Assembly (NCBI GenBank): GCA_037178675.1
Contig: JAYMGJ010000212.1
Span: 1 to 64,000 of the forward strand
Length of the DNA stretch: 64,000 bases
From: Scleroderma bovista
Taxonomy: Eukaryota > Basidiomycota > Agaricomycetes > Boletales > Sclerodermataceae
Direction: 5' to 3'
The translations under genes were made by a program, and so were the position numbers. Positions 21,571 through 34,115 of the stretch are shown here, in pieces. The stretch's first letter is position 1, and every line of letters starts with the position of its first letter. The notes beneath the pieces are model-generated. The model had not been told where the DNA came from, searched no databases, and was given only the letters and a program-made list of their open reading frames with translations.

Positions 21571-23524
21571 TTAAAACCTTCCAGTCCACTTTCCCAGAGC
21601 CAGCCGTCGAGTGATGATCATAAGTATACATCCGATCATGACCACTCCGCCAGAGTAAAAACCGACATCCTTGAATCCACCAGATGCCGTCTGTATAACA
21701 CCGGAGAGTGGTGGCCCGACAGCCGCGCCGAAAAACTAAGACACGGAAATTGAATGGGTGAGATAAGGCAACATGCGAACATTCTCACCGTAGCTGTAAT
21801 TGCCATGCCAATCCTAAAGAAAACAATATTTTAATTTTACAGGCAACCACATAGTCGTAATGGACCGTGGACGTACCTTCTGCCAGCATCGCTCATTCCA
21901 CCCAGACGAGCAGGAGTGCTTGGGAGCAAACTAATGAATGCACCTGTCGTAGCGCCGTATATGATCGTCACGACGACTAATGGCGCAACTTGAGAGGTTA
22001 CATATGGCCACGCAAAGCTCATGAGGCCACCAATCACTGTGGTGGGGATCAGCATATTCAGGGCCCCATATCTGTCCGCAAGGATTCCCGAAGACAGTCG
22101 ACCAATCAGAGAGGAACAGTTTGCAATAGAAATCAAGTAAAATGAGAAATTTGGTGAGATTCCCGCAGCTTGGGCCGAGAGGTCGAGGAAGATAAGAGGA
22201 GAAAAGAGGCCAAGTAATACTACATTATAAGCAATGACTGACGTGGTTATTAGACGCGGCATTTAGAGTATAAAATGAGGTTATCTTACCACAACATGTG
22301 AATGCAGGATTTTTGAAGGCCGCCCAATTAAATAATCCTCCCTTGACATTAGATGGCGGCAGGCGGGTGCGAAGTAGCTAATGGCAGAGTCAACCAGAGT
22401 AAGTGAGACAATAGATAGAAAACACCAACTAAATTCGCGGCGAACACTGCCAGAGTAAGGACGAACGCTGTGATGCGTATAGCCCACTTGAAGCCGACTT
22501 TATTAAGGAGTTGTTGTGCCATTATCGGAAGTATAGTGCCACCTATGCTTGATCCTATTGAAAACACGCCGTAGGCTAGAGATCGTTTTTTCAGGACTGA
22601 AGTTGTGTCAGTGAGCCGCAATGAAAGTATGAGAGTCCACACATACACCAATGGGAAACGACTGCGGGACAAGTGCCGAAAATCATCCCAGCGAAGAGCT
22701 GAAGTTAAATTAGTCATTTCTAAATGATCGGGCGAACGACAACCAACTCCTGTTGCCACACCCTGACACAACATGAATTGCGTATATGTCTTGCACTCAG
22801 CCACGAGAAACTAGAGATGTTGCATCAGAGGGAACGTATCAACCATCAATTGCCACATACCAGTGCAATGACATAAATGACGCTACTAATGGCAAGCGGA
22901 ACCTTGTAGTAACCGAGATCGAGCAAGCGACCCGTGAATAATGCCTGGCGGGACATTAATATGGTTATTGGCAGGGAGGCGAGGAAACATACTGGGACGA
23001 AAATAAGGCCATACTGCGTGGACCCTATCCATGCAATAGTTGAAGCAGAGAGGTCTTGGAATGTGTTTGTCTGATAGTATGTCTGGAATACCTGCGAAAA
23101 AATTGAGATAGAAAATATGATTGTCTTCCGATGAGACGTACTCCGAAGGAATTGATCCAGCCAAAACTATTCAAGGCTAGTGGTGAGTCACGGATGCAGA
23201 AACCTTCGCTCAGAAGTGAAGCCTATCTCACGTAGCAAAAGACATCAAAATAGCCTGTATCCGTGGAAATAATGCATTAGAACAGAAATATGAGGTGATC
23301 GTTGTGCTCACTCCAATCACAACGGACCATGCTCGCAGACCACCATCGGGAAAATCAGGTTCACTAGGGAGGGTGGGCTTCTTGGGGTCGAAAGCTACGA
23401 ATAGAGTGGTTGGCCGGCCGAAAGCAACCTTATCTACAGACAGAGTGGATTGTTCGGTATCCCTCCCGTAAGGCGCATCAAGCGCAACGGTGAATGTAGA
23501 GTTCCTACGACGAGTGGTGTCCAT
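21571..23524 (-). CDS. MFS monocarboxylate-type (MCT/SLC16) transporter, copy 1
   Basis: A multi-exon minus-strand gene from ATG 23524 to TAA 21571. Its spliced frames read through all family landmarks: the N-terminal cytoplasmic DFPDGGLRAWSVVIG block that precedes helix 1, FGWINSFGVFQTYY, AWIGSTQYGLIFVP, CQGVATG, SHWF followed by KKRSLAYGVFSIGSSIGGTI (the central-loop Arg/Lys cluster and next helix), VIAYNVVLLGLFSPLI, SLIGRLSSGILADRYG and a terminal ALGKWTGRF. I infer twelve membrane helices in about 440 residues. Fungal MCT-like proteins move monocarboxylates or related small organic acids across the plasma membrane; the substrate cannot be read from sequence. It is a close paralogue of the gene at 26935-28916, with the same exon layout. 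An oxygenase gene lies between the two. Confidence 0.88.
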
Positions 23525-25155
23525 GCTCTAAAAGGTGGTAAGCTGGGCAAAGACACCAGGTGGTCGAGGCAGTGTGGTCGAACGGGAAATAATAACAGGA
23601 GGGACAGAACGTATTTACATGGCGAACGAAGGGTAGAAAGCCGGAAAATTGGTCCGTGGATCGAGGAGGAAGCTGCGCAGAGCATAATGCAGTCTGACTG
23701 TTCTTGCCGAGGCGGGGAACTGAAGGCCGTGTGGCTTAAATTACAATGATGGATTTTCACTGGAATCACCGTTATGACACATTCGGTGTGAGTTTGGATT
23801 CTGAAATTCCGTCCGACGAGTATCCACATGTGGCTTGCCACGGACGCAGTGTTCGGAGTTGGAGGCACCGCCACGTGGCGTGCTTTCTCCGCATTGTCCG
23901 CTTCTTATTCCAAGAAACAAGAGAGACCAGATAAAAGAAGAGACTTTGGTCTCGGATCACCGTCTAAACGAAATCAAACCCGGGATCCATTCTGTTTAGT
24001 TTTAATACTACCCACGGTGTGCATGGCTCACCAGAAATGTACACACAAAACTTTGGACAGCTTAACTCGGGTCGTTGATACGGTTGCGGAGTCTCAGCGT
24101 TGATCGAAACGGGGGTTAGGTTACACTGGCTGAATCATTAGTACGGGCTCCGTATCAATTCGAATGTTACGTAATGAATTGTCTCGTTGAAAAGGGCAGT
24201 ACTCCACTGCTTGCAGGCGTAGTCCATTTGTCACTAATTTGCAGCCGGCATTTTGGCTAGAGCACAGGCAGCCACTGGCCATTTCCATGGGATCAAAGGA
24301 CTAAGGCCTCAAGGATGATCTGGCACAGTAAGCCCACAGCAATGTCTATGGAGCTTTGACTCGCAGTGATCGGTTTTCCCGATTCTTCCCTGAAAAAGGA
24401 ATTCGCCGGGAACCTCGCGGTAACTCGAGCTTCGAGTGCGGCCGTCGCGTCTAATGTTTCCAAATAGAAATCCTTCTATGATTGAATCTTAGAATTTCTT
24501 TCAGACTCTGCACACACTGTTGACATACAAATAGACGTTTGTCATTCATATACGCTGATTGTGCCGGCGGCTGTGACGTCCACCTGTGCCACGTAGTCAA
24601 AGTTTGCGCTCTGCTCTCTCTTCCGTTGCGCCCTGCTGAACTCAGCACGTTGACGGTAATGCTCCCGTCGTGGCTAGCTTCTGTGCCTATCAAGGTGGGG
24701 CGGGCATTCAGGTCTTCCTGTCGATGTCTTGACTTTCGGTGAGGAGCCTGCTGCTGCTGCTGCTGCTGCTGATTATGGGATCTACCAGGATCTACCGTGC
24801 ATGGACCATCACGCTCTAAAAATATAGATTTCTCTCTTTCTCTCTCTGCACACACTGGTCTTTGAAAGCACTACTATTTAGATTCGAAGACCGATTATCT
24901 AGCAGAGTTTGGCTTTCCCAGGCTTAGTAGCTATATTCATTCAATCATTGGAGCAGTTCACCATGGAAAATTTGGTGGGTCAGAAAATCATTATGGCATA
25001 TACATACTATCATTTGACATAGTAGCTATAATCATATGTTGCATGGGCTATCATAATGAGGCGTACATGTTTAACCTTTATAATAATTAGAGGCAGTCAT
25101 AAATCAACACCCGATAACAGATTCCAGTCCTATCGCATTTCCCTAGTGCCTCGTG
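23525..25155. other. 1.6-kb gap, no gene recognised; CTG microsatellite
   Basis: Contains the upstream region of MCT copy 1 and the downstream region of the oxygenase gene. Apart from an (CTG)8 run at 24748-24771 and an AT-rich stretch near 24.9-25.1 kb, no feature could be supported. Confidence 0.5.
24748..24771. repeat. (CTG)8 microsatellite
   Basis: Eight uninterrupted CTG units in a non-coding gap. On the minus strand a short open frame would translate it as poly-Gln, but nothing around it supports a gene. Confidence 0.8.
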
Positions 25156-26222
25156 TTAATTAGATTCATACATTTCCAGAACAGCAGGATTCTTTTCGGT
25201 AGCTGCGGGACCACCTGGTACAGCTCTGGGGAACCACCTCGCCAAGTTCCTTGCACGCCGCTCATTTGCTGGCGGATGTAACGGGACGGTTGCATCAGCA
25301 TCGAAATATGCGATAGCGAATGCGATTCTCATGGTGTCTGTTGTGTTCGACTTTGCGGCGTGGTAGGTCCAGCATGAGTGGCTGTGATGCACAACAATCA
25401 CATAAGCAAGCTTTTCCGAAAATGCAGAGTGAGTTTGCACTTACAAAGTCGCATCACCAGCGTTCATGTGTTGAGCAGGAGTAACGGTCAAGTTCTCTTT
25501 CTCGATCAAATTGTCGATGAACTCATCACTTGCGTTAGAAATCTCCAGATGTTCGGCATCACGAGTGAGGTGGGAGCCTGACACAAAGGACATGGGGCCC
25601 ATTTCTAGCGGGCAATCGATAAGCGGCACCCAAAGGGTGATACACTTGTCGGTGTCAAGGGGCCTTCGCGATACAGATCAGCACATAAGATCAGGTGGAG
25701 ACAAGGTATTCGCTCACCAGTAGTACCCATCTTGGTGCCAAGGTGTTGGTGCACCCTTTCCCTGACCATCCTTGAAGAAGGTGAGATCATGGTAAATTCG
25801 CACATCACGGCAGCCGAGTAGTTTTGCAGCGATTCCTGATTGAAACGTGTGTAAGTAAGTATAATTTTGAACAGCGAGTCGTCGTCGCCAACATACCAGC
25901 ATACCGCTTGGATAAGACGTGTACACGTACAACGTCGTTAACTTCCCATAGATTTTGCGTACAGCGGAACGCCTTTTGGAAGTTCTCTTCCTCATCTATA
26001 AGAGCTTGGTGAGCTTGCAACACGACGGTGCGCAGCTCATCGATCTCTGGGGCAGGAACGACGTTCTTGAGGAGTATATGACCCTATGTAAACCCGTGCG
26101 TCAGCAAAGATTTCAGTGCGCGGCGCGAGGATTTTTTAACGGACATCTTTCTGGTATTGGGCGATGTCAGCCTGGGTGAGGGGATAATCCTCTGCGAGTG
26201 CGGCGTGGATGTTGACCACCAT
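25156..26222 (-). CDS. Phytanoyl-CoA dioxygenase family Fe(II)/2-oxoglutarate oxygenase
   Basis: About five exons from ATG 26222 (MVVNIHAALAED) to TAA 25156, giving roughly 290 residues. Intron removal yields QYQKDGHILLKNVVP near the N-terminus, the typical entry strand of PhyH proteins. The metal site is visible: PTPWHQDGYYW supplies His-x-Asp, and SCWTYHAAKSNTT supplies the distal His. An Arg in TMRIAFAIAYF fits the 2-oxoglutarate-binding position. MSFVSGSH is the usual core strand. Family members hydroxylate or otherwise oxidise small molecules, in fungi often in secondary or amino-acid-derived pathways. The substrate is unknown. Its place between two MCT paralogues and next to a methyltransferase suggests a shared pathway, which is inference. 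Confidence 0.9.
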
Positions 26223-26934
26223 TGCGAATAAAATCTCGGTGACTTGAAGAGGTGGGTTACTTTCAGTTTCTGGTTCTCCATTGGCTCTCCTTCCACCTTT
26301 TTAAATCTCTGAAGACCAACTCGCCTGTACACTTCCTGTGAACTCTGCATCCTGGTTACAACAAAACTGGCTGTCCAAAAACCCAAAGCCGACAATCGTA
26401 TCTCATTTCCGGTTTCCATAGACAATGGTTTGAGCCCTTAGGACCAACTTTGGCCTGTCAAGCTATGGTGTTGTTGTGATCCTTCCGTCAGCCCCGGGCT
26501 CTAGCAGTTGAGATATCCCTAACGCAGTTGTATCGCTGATAGAGCTCTCGTTTCTTTGTGATCTCAGTATGGCTATGATATGATCTGATTGAAACGAAAA
26601 TGCGGAGAGCCGGAGAAGAATGCAGTGTTACGGTTTCAGCGCCACAGGGACTGCATTTCCCCGGGAGCTGAGGTCTAGCTGCATGGGGCTACACTACTTT
26701 GATTCTTGTGAACCGATTACTATCATGCTTGAATTACATTAAGCAAGCGGGTACTTCTAACTGCGGAATTGATGAAGTAGCTGTAAGATGCACTAAAAAC
26801 CGATCTTTTTTTTTTGAATCAAATTATAGTGCGTCGAGGCATTGTACCTCATATTGCACTCTACTGGCTAAGATGTATCAAACCGGTCTCTTGTCTATAG
26901 ATAATCCCGCTCTCTCGGAACAATCTCGGAAACT
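26223..26934. other. Gap without a recognised gene
   Basis: Probably the upstream region of the oxygenase and the 3' side of MCT copy 2. A T-run is present near 26806-26815. Open frames here show no family resemblance. Confidence 0.4.
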
Positions 26935-28916
26935 CTAAAATTTTCCAGTCCACTTTCCGAGAGCCAGGCGTCGAGCTATGGCAAGCAGTATGCATCCGAT
27001 CATTATTACACCACCACAGTACAAACCCACAGCTTCGAATCCATCAGATTTTGTACGTATTGCACCCGCGATGGGGGGTCCCCCCGCTGAGCCAAAAACC
27101 TGGAAAATAAAACCCAAAGTAATGAAAAGTCAAAGCCAGCAGGGATTTGAAAAATTCAGAGATATTCCTACCATGGCTGTCATTGCCATACCAATCCTGA
27201 ATTAGATTTTTAGCACCACTTTTAGGCTGCATAGAGCGATATTATGAACGTACCGTCTTCCTGCGTCATCCATTCCGCCCAGGCGAGCAGGTGTACTCGG
27301 TATCAGGCTGACAAATGCTCCTATCGCACAACCATACACGATCGTGACAATAACCAAGGGAGCTACATGGGAAGTAACGAATGGCCATACAAAGCTCATA
27401 ATGCCACCAATCAGTGTAAAGGGGATCAATGTATTGAGTGGCCCATATTTGTCTGCAAGGATTCCTGAAGACAGCCGGCCAAATAAGGAGGCACAGTTGG
27501 CGATAGCGATTAAGTAAAATGTGAAATTAGGCGATAGCCCCGAAGCTTGAGCCGAGAGATCAAGGTAGATGAGTGGTACAAAGAGTCCTAAAAGCGTTGC
27601 ATTGTAGGCAATGACTAGGAAGTTGATGGTTAGATTTAGTGTTCCTGCGTAATATAAATGGTTCCCTCTACCGCAACATGTAAATGCCGGATTTTTGAAG
27701 GCTGCCCAATTAAACAATCCTCCCTTGACATTAGATGGTGGCAAGCGAGGCCGAAGTAGCTATGCTCAGTATGAATGGGGGTAAACATGTGAGGACACGG
27801 AGGACACGAACCAGATTCCCAATCAGCACTACAACAGTGAGGATGGATGCCATGATGCGAATAGCCCATTTGAAACCAACTTTGGCAAAGAGGTGCTGTG
27901 TGGCGATGGGAAGAACAGTTCCACCGATACTCGAACCCATGGCAAGGACGCCAAAGGCTTGAGAGCGTTTGTTAAAGACTAGGAAAAATGTATCAGCGGA
28001 CTAGTAGGATACCGAAAAGGGGTTTCCGTACACCAGTGGGAAACAATCGCAGGTGTACTACCGAAGAGCATTCCCGCTAGAAGCTGGATTCATGTCAAGA
28101 TATCACTGAGTGGGGTTGGAGAACTATTACTAACTCCCGTTGCAACACCTTGACATAAGATGACCTGCAAAAATGTCTTACACTCAGCCACGAGAAACTG
28201 GGAAAGTTGCGTGAGAGAGCAGGCGCGTCGATGGTCCGTTAATCCTACCAGCGCAGCGACATAAATGAGACTGTTGATGGCAAGGGGGACATTGTAATAA
28301 CCGAGATCAAGCAAACGGCCAGTGAATAATGCCTTGCAACACCAAGTATAAGTGTAGTACTATCTCGAAGTAGAAGACGCGTACTGGAACAAAAACAAGG
28401 CCATATTGGATGGATCCTATCCAAGCAATATTGGAGGCGGATTGGTCTTTGAATGTGTTCTGTTGGTAATACGTCTGGAATACCTACAGGCGCTGTAAGA
28501 CAGGCTCCGCAGTCGTTCCAACCAGTGGACTTACTCCAAAAGAGTTGACCCAACCGAAGCTTCGGAAAGTTTGTTAGTAGACATAGCATGATGACCTTTC
28601 AAATCGACAGATGGTCCTTACGTCGAAAATGACATAAACGCCGCCTGTGTTTGGATTAATTAGTTGGGTATAAAAGCATGATGGGCGTTCGCTTACTCAC
28701 TCCAATTACCACAGACCATGCTCGCAAACCACCGTCTGGGAAATCAGGTGGACCGTTAGGCGGAACTTTTTCGGTGTCGAATGATCCGGCTGGTGGTGTG
28801 GGGGTTGTGCTATATGTGAGTTTGCCGACCGAGGGTATTGGCTCCGCTTCACCCTTTCTGCAAGGTGCTTCGAGTCCGCCAGTGGAGTTAGAATCCTGCA
28901 AGGAAGCGGTGTGCAT
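26935..28916 (-). CDS. MFS monocarboxylate-type (MCT/SLC16) transporter, copy 2
   Basis: A multi-exon gene from ATG 28916 to TAG 26935 with the same architecture as copy 1: DFPDGGLRAWSVVIG, FGWVNSFG, VFQTYYQQNTFKDQSAS, AWIGSIQYGLVFVPV, CQGVATG, GSSIGGTVLPIATQHL, VIAYNATLLGLFVPLIYLD, SLFGRLSSGILADKYG and a terminal ALGKWTGKF. The N-terminal tail differs most (Pro/Thr-rich, PTPPAGSFDTEK). The proteins are clearly recent paralogues; the central helices differ at scattered positions, so substrate preference may have diverged. Both copies are on the minus strand and bracket the oxygenase. I saw no frameshift, but not every splice junction was traced. Confidence 0.86.
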
Positions 28917-29543
28917 GCTCTAAAATATTAATGATTAGTAACTGGATAACGGAACGTATGTGGAGTGAAAACAAGGGGGAGTAAAATTAAGGAGGGGTAA
29001 GATAGGAGAGTTAACGCGGCGAAGTGTACGATGGTAGCGGGGGAAGATTTGTCTGTGCACACTGAAGCACAGTGCTGACCACTGTTCATTACGAAGTGCT
29101 TGTCATTCCGCAAGTTGGGCCGGTCGAGAAACTGCGTCGATTAACAAGCCAGGAACTCGAATTACCAGAAGCATAAATTGAAACGATCGTTTGAAGAAAC
29201 CTCCGCGGATGCCATCAATTTCCTTTGGTGGACAACAGGCACCGAGGTTTTCCGATGAGTGCACCGGAGGTACTCTTAGACAGCGAGGACAGACATAAGA
29301 GGTTTGAAACGCTCTAATAATAGTGGGGAGTGATTGGTGACAGATAAAGCCTGTGCCATGAACGCATCAATTACCACGAACTAGCAGTGTACTGACATAA
29401 TCCTGGAGCAACAAACAACGTGTCACAGATGGACATGATGCATTGCCGTTGTGGGAGCACGCCTATGGGACAGAATCCCCTCCTATAAAGCACCCTGAGG
29501 TCGCAAGGAATAAACCACCATCGATTAGTTATCCCTCTCTACC
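28917..29543. promoter_or_regulatory. Divergent promoter region between MCT copy 2 and the methyltransferase
   Basis: The two genes start about 630 bp apart on opposite strands, so this region probably drives both. A TATAAAG box at 29484-29490 lies 54 bp before the methyltransferase ATG. No operator-like palindrome was recognised with confidence. Confidence 0.5.
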
Positions 29544-30770
29544 ATGCTCAGTCTCGTTCCTCCGGTGTCCGTTCTGGGATATAAACCTAATCCCTCACCT
29601 GAGGGGATGCCCATCATCGACATCCGATCGATACACCATTCAACCGCGGGAGCTGCTCTTGAGGATGGCATTCGCGCGAGCATAGTCACTGGGCTCTCTC
29701 ATCCATACAACGAAAAAGTACTTCCAGGATTGTTGCTGTACAACGAGGAGGGGCTTCGTCTGTTTGAACAGATCACCTATGAGCCAGACTACTACCTTAC
29801 CGAACTGGAAATTGGTATCCTCTCCAAGTACGCCACGGAGATAGCCAATTGCATCCCTGAAGGCGCATTACTCCTTGAACTGGGCGCAGGGTGCGTGGTT
29901 AACCGGCTTCACATTTCCGCGACTTACCATAGTATTACATTAGCGCCCTCCGTAAGACAGCCCTGTTGTTGGATGCCATAGAAGCCCAAAAGAAAAGGGT
30001 AACTTACTTTGCACTCGATTTGGACAAGCCGGAGTTGGTCCGCACACTTAACGAACTCCATGGCCGTTATACCCATGTCGGCCTTGCTGGGCTGTGGGGG
30101 ACCTATGACGATGGTTGTATTTGGTTGAAGCAGTTCAACGACTGTCCCAGAGTGATCCTATGGTTGGGTTCCTCTGTCGGAAACATGACACGGAGTAACG
30201 GTTCCATATCTAAGTCATCGGTAACAAGTAGCTTACCTACCCAACAGAGGAAGCTGCCCAATTCATCCATGGCTTCGGAGAAGTTCTTTCTCCTCAGGAT
30301 CGGTTTATTATTGCCATCGACACGAGATCTCATAATCCCGAGGTCGTTCGAAGCGCGTATAATGATAGGGCAGGGTCCAACCGCCGCTTCGCCATGAACG
30401 CGCTTGTCAGTATCAATGACTTGTTCAATGCCAAGGTTATAGACGTTTCCTGTTTCGCCTATTCCCCATATTACAACGAGGTGAACGTTTGCGTACCTTT
30501 TTCAGTCCGCAGTAGTATTAATGACGGACCTTGCAGATTCAGGGCCGAAATGAGGCGTATTTCCGTTGCCTCAAGCAGACGCAGGTCTGCATCCCATCGG
30601 AGGAGCCCGTTCTTATCCACGAAGGGGAATATATTCGGTTTGCCTATTCCCACAAGTACGACCGTATAGAACGTCAGTTACTGTGGTCCTCCGCTAACGC
30701 ACGCGCTGAGAGGGAGTGGACAACCGAGGAAGAAGATTACACGGTGACGATGCTGTCGTGGACTTGGTAA
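29544..30770 (+). CDS. EgtD-family (histidine/tryptophan-type) SAM-dependent N-methyltransferase, stand-alone
   Basis: Four exons from ATG 29544 to TAA 30770, about 340 residues. Introns begin at about 29891 (GTGCGT), 30196 (GTAACG) and 30480 (GTGAAC). Landmarks of the histidine-specific methyltransferase domain are present: MPIIDIRS, GLLLYNEEGLRLFEQI, PDYYLTELEI, LLLELGAG (SAM loop), YFALDLD, GSSVGNMTR, FIIAIDTRSHNPEVV, RFAMNALVSIND and NEAYFRCLKQTQ. The same fold occurs in Egt1 (ergothioneine), in EasF-type dimethylallyltryptophan methyltransferases and in the mushroom tryptophan methyltransferase TrpM. The sulfatase-like domain of Egt1 is absent, so ergothioneine synthesis alone is unlikely. 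The end (TVTMLSWTW) is shorter than the usual Leu-rich finish. An amino-acid N-methylation role is well supported; the substrate is not. Confidence 0.85.
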
Positions 30771-31481
30771 GAAAATTCGCTGTCGCCTTTGGGAGTCTCC
30801 CCTGAGGTGATGCCTATCTAGATACGTGGACGAAGAGACCGAATGTATGGCAAGTTTTTGGGGCACGCTAGGATGTAAGCGGCGAGTTAACACCCATCCT
30901 TGGTACTGCGAAAGATCTGTTGTCGGTGCCTTTCCTGAGTTAATGCTACTCACTACGAAGTTGTGTGAATGATAGTGTGTAAGAACATTAAGCATTCAAT
31001 GTACTGCGAGACTTGAGAAGTTCATTGCGTAAAATTGGGCGTTGGGACGAAGTTTTTGGTTGTCCTTCACGAAGACATCCGGGTGGCCGGTGGCACGGTG
31101 AAACCCCGGAGACGGTTTTGAGAGAATAGATTGTCGAGCGACAAGAGCTGAATTCGGGACGTGGACCTCGGGTACAAACATACAACAACCAAACTTGCTG
31201 ATGAGTCAACACTCGGCGGCCACTTTCCGGCGAGTTACAAGGTATTCAATTATAATCCCTTACTCGGCGGACGTGGCATGTGCAACATATGATGGAGTGC
31301 ATCAGATGTGAGCGTTTGGCCCAGGTAATACAATACTTGGACGAAAGCCGAGACCTTATGTAAGCCTGTGAAGCCTGATCCCAACAAAAATTCGGTGTTG
31401 ACTAGTGATTAGTGACTCATCGATCGTATGTAAATAAAAAGGCGCAAGGACGTTAAACGGCCCACCCATCAGCACACTGTC
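30771..31481. other. Gap without a recognised gene
   Basis: Intergenic region upstream of tryptophan synthase. Minus-strand frames at 30.7-31.2 kb are open but show no conserved motif. Confidence 0.4.
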
Positions 31482-34115
31482 ATGGACGCCATAAAGAAAG
31501 TATTTGAGACAAAAAAAGCGGAGGTGTGTCGTTTTCTGGACATCGAGTAACACTTGGTTTCATCTCCATCGTCGACCAGGGCGACCATGCCCTTGTCATG
31601 TTTGTCACTGCAGGTTATCCTAGGAAGGATGACACTGTTTCCATCCTGTTGGCGATGCAGGCCGGAGGGGCTGATATTATCGAAGTCGGCGTTCCCTTCT
31701 CAGATCCCATTGCGGATGGCCCCGCGATCCAGGAGACCAACCTCGTACGCGTGTTCGGTAGAGCCCTCTCTGCACATCTAATCGGACAGTATTAGATCGC
31801 GCTGCAAAATGGAATCGATTACACAACGATCCTGGCACAGGTAAAAGAAGCTCGTGCTAAAGGTCTCACTGCTCCCGTGCTCTTGATGGGTGAGCTCTGA
31901 CGGCGCCTAGCCAACGCGCTTCCTGACCATCCTGGGTAGGATACTACAACCCAATTCTTGCATACGGGGAAGACAAGGCTATACATGACGCTTGCGACGC
32001 TGGAGTAAACGGTTTCATCGTGGTAGATCTTCCTCCTGAAGAGGCGTTCGAATTCCGCGGGAAATGCACGAAAGCTGGGTGAGCCTATTTGCCGAAACTC
32101 TGAACTTCGGAACGGCTCAAGGTTGGCCACTAGTCTTTCCTATGTTCCTCTCGTGGCACCATCGACATCCCTCCACCGGCTTCCTTTCCTAACCTCGATT
32201 GCCGATACCTTCATTTACGTTGTTTCGCGTGTAGGTTCCTCCGTGTTCATAAATATCGGAGTATTGAGATAACTACCGCAGATGGGAACCACCGGATCTT
32301 CTGTCAAAGGGTTTGTGAATAGTGAACTCCCCGATATTATCGCTCGAATCCGCGAGCATACCTCCGTACCTTTGGCCGTGGGTTTCGGAGTGGCTACACG
32401 TGCTCACTTCGACGCTGTCGTCGAGGCCGGAGCCGATGGCGTCGTCGTCGGAAGTCGCCTTGTCCCTCTCATCAAAGAAGCCCCCCTCAACAACATTCCT
32501 CAAGTAGTTGAGAAGTTCTGCAGAGAGCTCACAACGGCATCTCCCGGCTCATCCACTGCCGGTGTTCAAAGTTCAGAGTATCACTTCCCAGTAGTCACCG
32601 GCATATCTAGGCCGACTGGGACGACGCTTCTTCCGCCGCGATTTGGCCAGTTCGGTGGGCAATACGTACCGGAGGCACTCTTCGACTGCCTCATCGAGTT
32701 GGAGGAGGCTCATAACAAGACCCTCAACGATCCGACCTTCTGGGCCGAATTCGAAAGTCACTATGGTTACATGAACCGCCCTTCCAAGTTGTACTTTGCA
32801 GAAAGCCTTACCAAGTATGCAAACGGCGCGCAAATTTGGTTGAAGAGAGAAGACCTGTATGCCTCCGCTGTTATCTGGAAGTCATTGGTACTCATGCTTC
32901 CATAGAAACCATACCGGATCTCACAAGATAAACAATGCCGTTGGTCAGGTACGTGAATACTCAAGTGCAGACCGCGGAGCTAAAAGCTGGTCAAAGATAT
33001 TACTGGCCAAGCGCCTCGGTAAGACACGCATCATAGCCGAAACTGGCGCCGGACAACACGGAGTGGCTACTGCGACCGTCTGCGCCCGCTTTGAAATGGA
33101 ATGTGTCATTTACATGGGTGCTGAAGATGTGCGCAGGCAGGCTCTCAATGTTTTTCGTATGAAGATGCTTGGCGCCAAGGTAGGGGTGATACGCACGAGA
33201 CCGCTTTTGCGTACTGACAAGCCGCAGGTTGTTCCTGTTGAATCCGGATCGAAGACATTGAAGGATGCCGTCAACGAGGCAATGAGAGATTGGGTTACGA
33301 ACCTCGCTACGACACACTTCCTTGTTGGGTCGTGCTTCGGCCCTCACCCGTTCCCGACCATCGTGCGCGATTATCAAAAGGTCATTGGGCGCGAAATCAA
33401 GTCTCAAATGAAGGAGGCGACGGGAAAACTTCCCGATGTCGTCGTCGCGTGCGTTGGCGGTGGAAGCAATGCGATCGGGTCCTTCTATGACTTCATTCCC
33501 GATACAACTGTGCAACTTGTTGGCGTCGAGGCAGGAGGAGAGGGTGAGCACAGCTCTTATATTAGCTCTCCCACTAACAATGTATAGGTATCCATGGCGA
33601 GCGCCACAGTGCGACTCTTGCCAGAGGAAAGCCAGGTGTATTGCATGGAGTTCGAACATATGTTCTACAGTCACCTGCTGGTCAAATAGTAGAAACCCAC
33701 TCCATCAGTGCCGGGCTGGATTACCCTGGTGTGGGACCGGAACATTCCTATTTGAAGGACAGTGGACGCGCCGAATATGTCGTTGCAACAGACGAAGAGG
33801 CTTTAAGAGGATTCCGTTTGTGTACTCAACTCGAAGGCATCATCCCAGGTACGTTTCTGCGATCTTTGGGTTACGTTTCTGATCTTCCATAGCCCTGGAA
33901 TCTTCGCATGCGTTGTGGGAGGGTATCCGAAGGGCGAAGACGTTGCCAAAGGAGACCGCTCTTGTCATAGTCCGTGTCTTGTTGCCGTTCCGCTACCTAT
34001 TTAACTGATTGTCAACTTAATACAGTGTCTCTCAGGAAGGGGCGACAAGGACGTGGAACAGATCTCGGAACTCTTACCTGGAAAATGGGCTGATCGCCTC
34101 GACTGGCAAATTTGA
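31482..34115 (+). CDS. TRP5: Bifunctional tryptophan synthase (alpha-beta fusion)
   Basis: About eleven exons from ATG 31482 to TGA 34115, in frame throughout, about 710 residues. The N-terminal alpha domain has FVTAGYP and [17 protein letters not shown] with the catalytic Glu and Asp, then [30 protein letters not shown] and VGFGV. A linker leads into the beta domain: [31 protein letters not shown] with the PLP lysine, [34 protein letters not shown], and [13 protein letters not shown] near the end. Alpha converts indole-glycerol phosphate to indole, and beta condenses it with serine. The fungal order alpha then beta is as expected. The last intron has a weak GTCCGT donor. It is the only primary-metabolism gene in the transporter/oxygenase/methyltransferase group. 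Confidence 0.96.

Noticed and set aside
24748..24771. CTG run as a CRISPR-like or coding repeat
   Set aside because: A plain trinucleotide microsatellite; no spacers, no supported gene.
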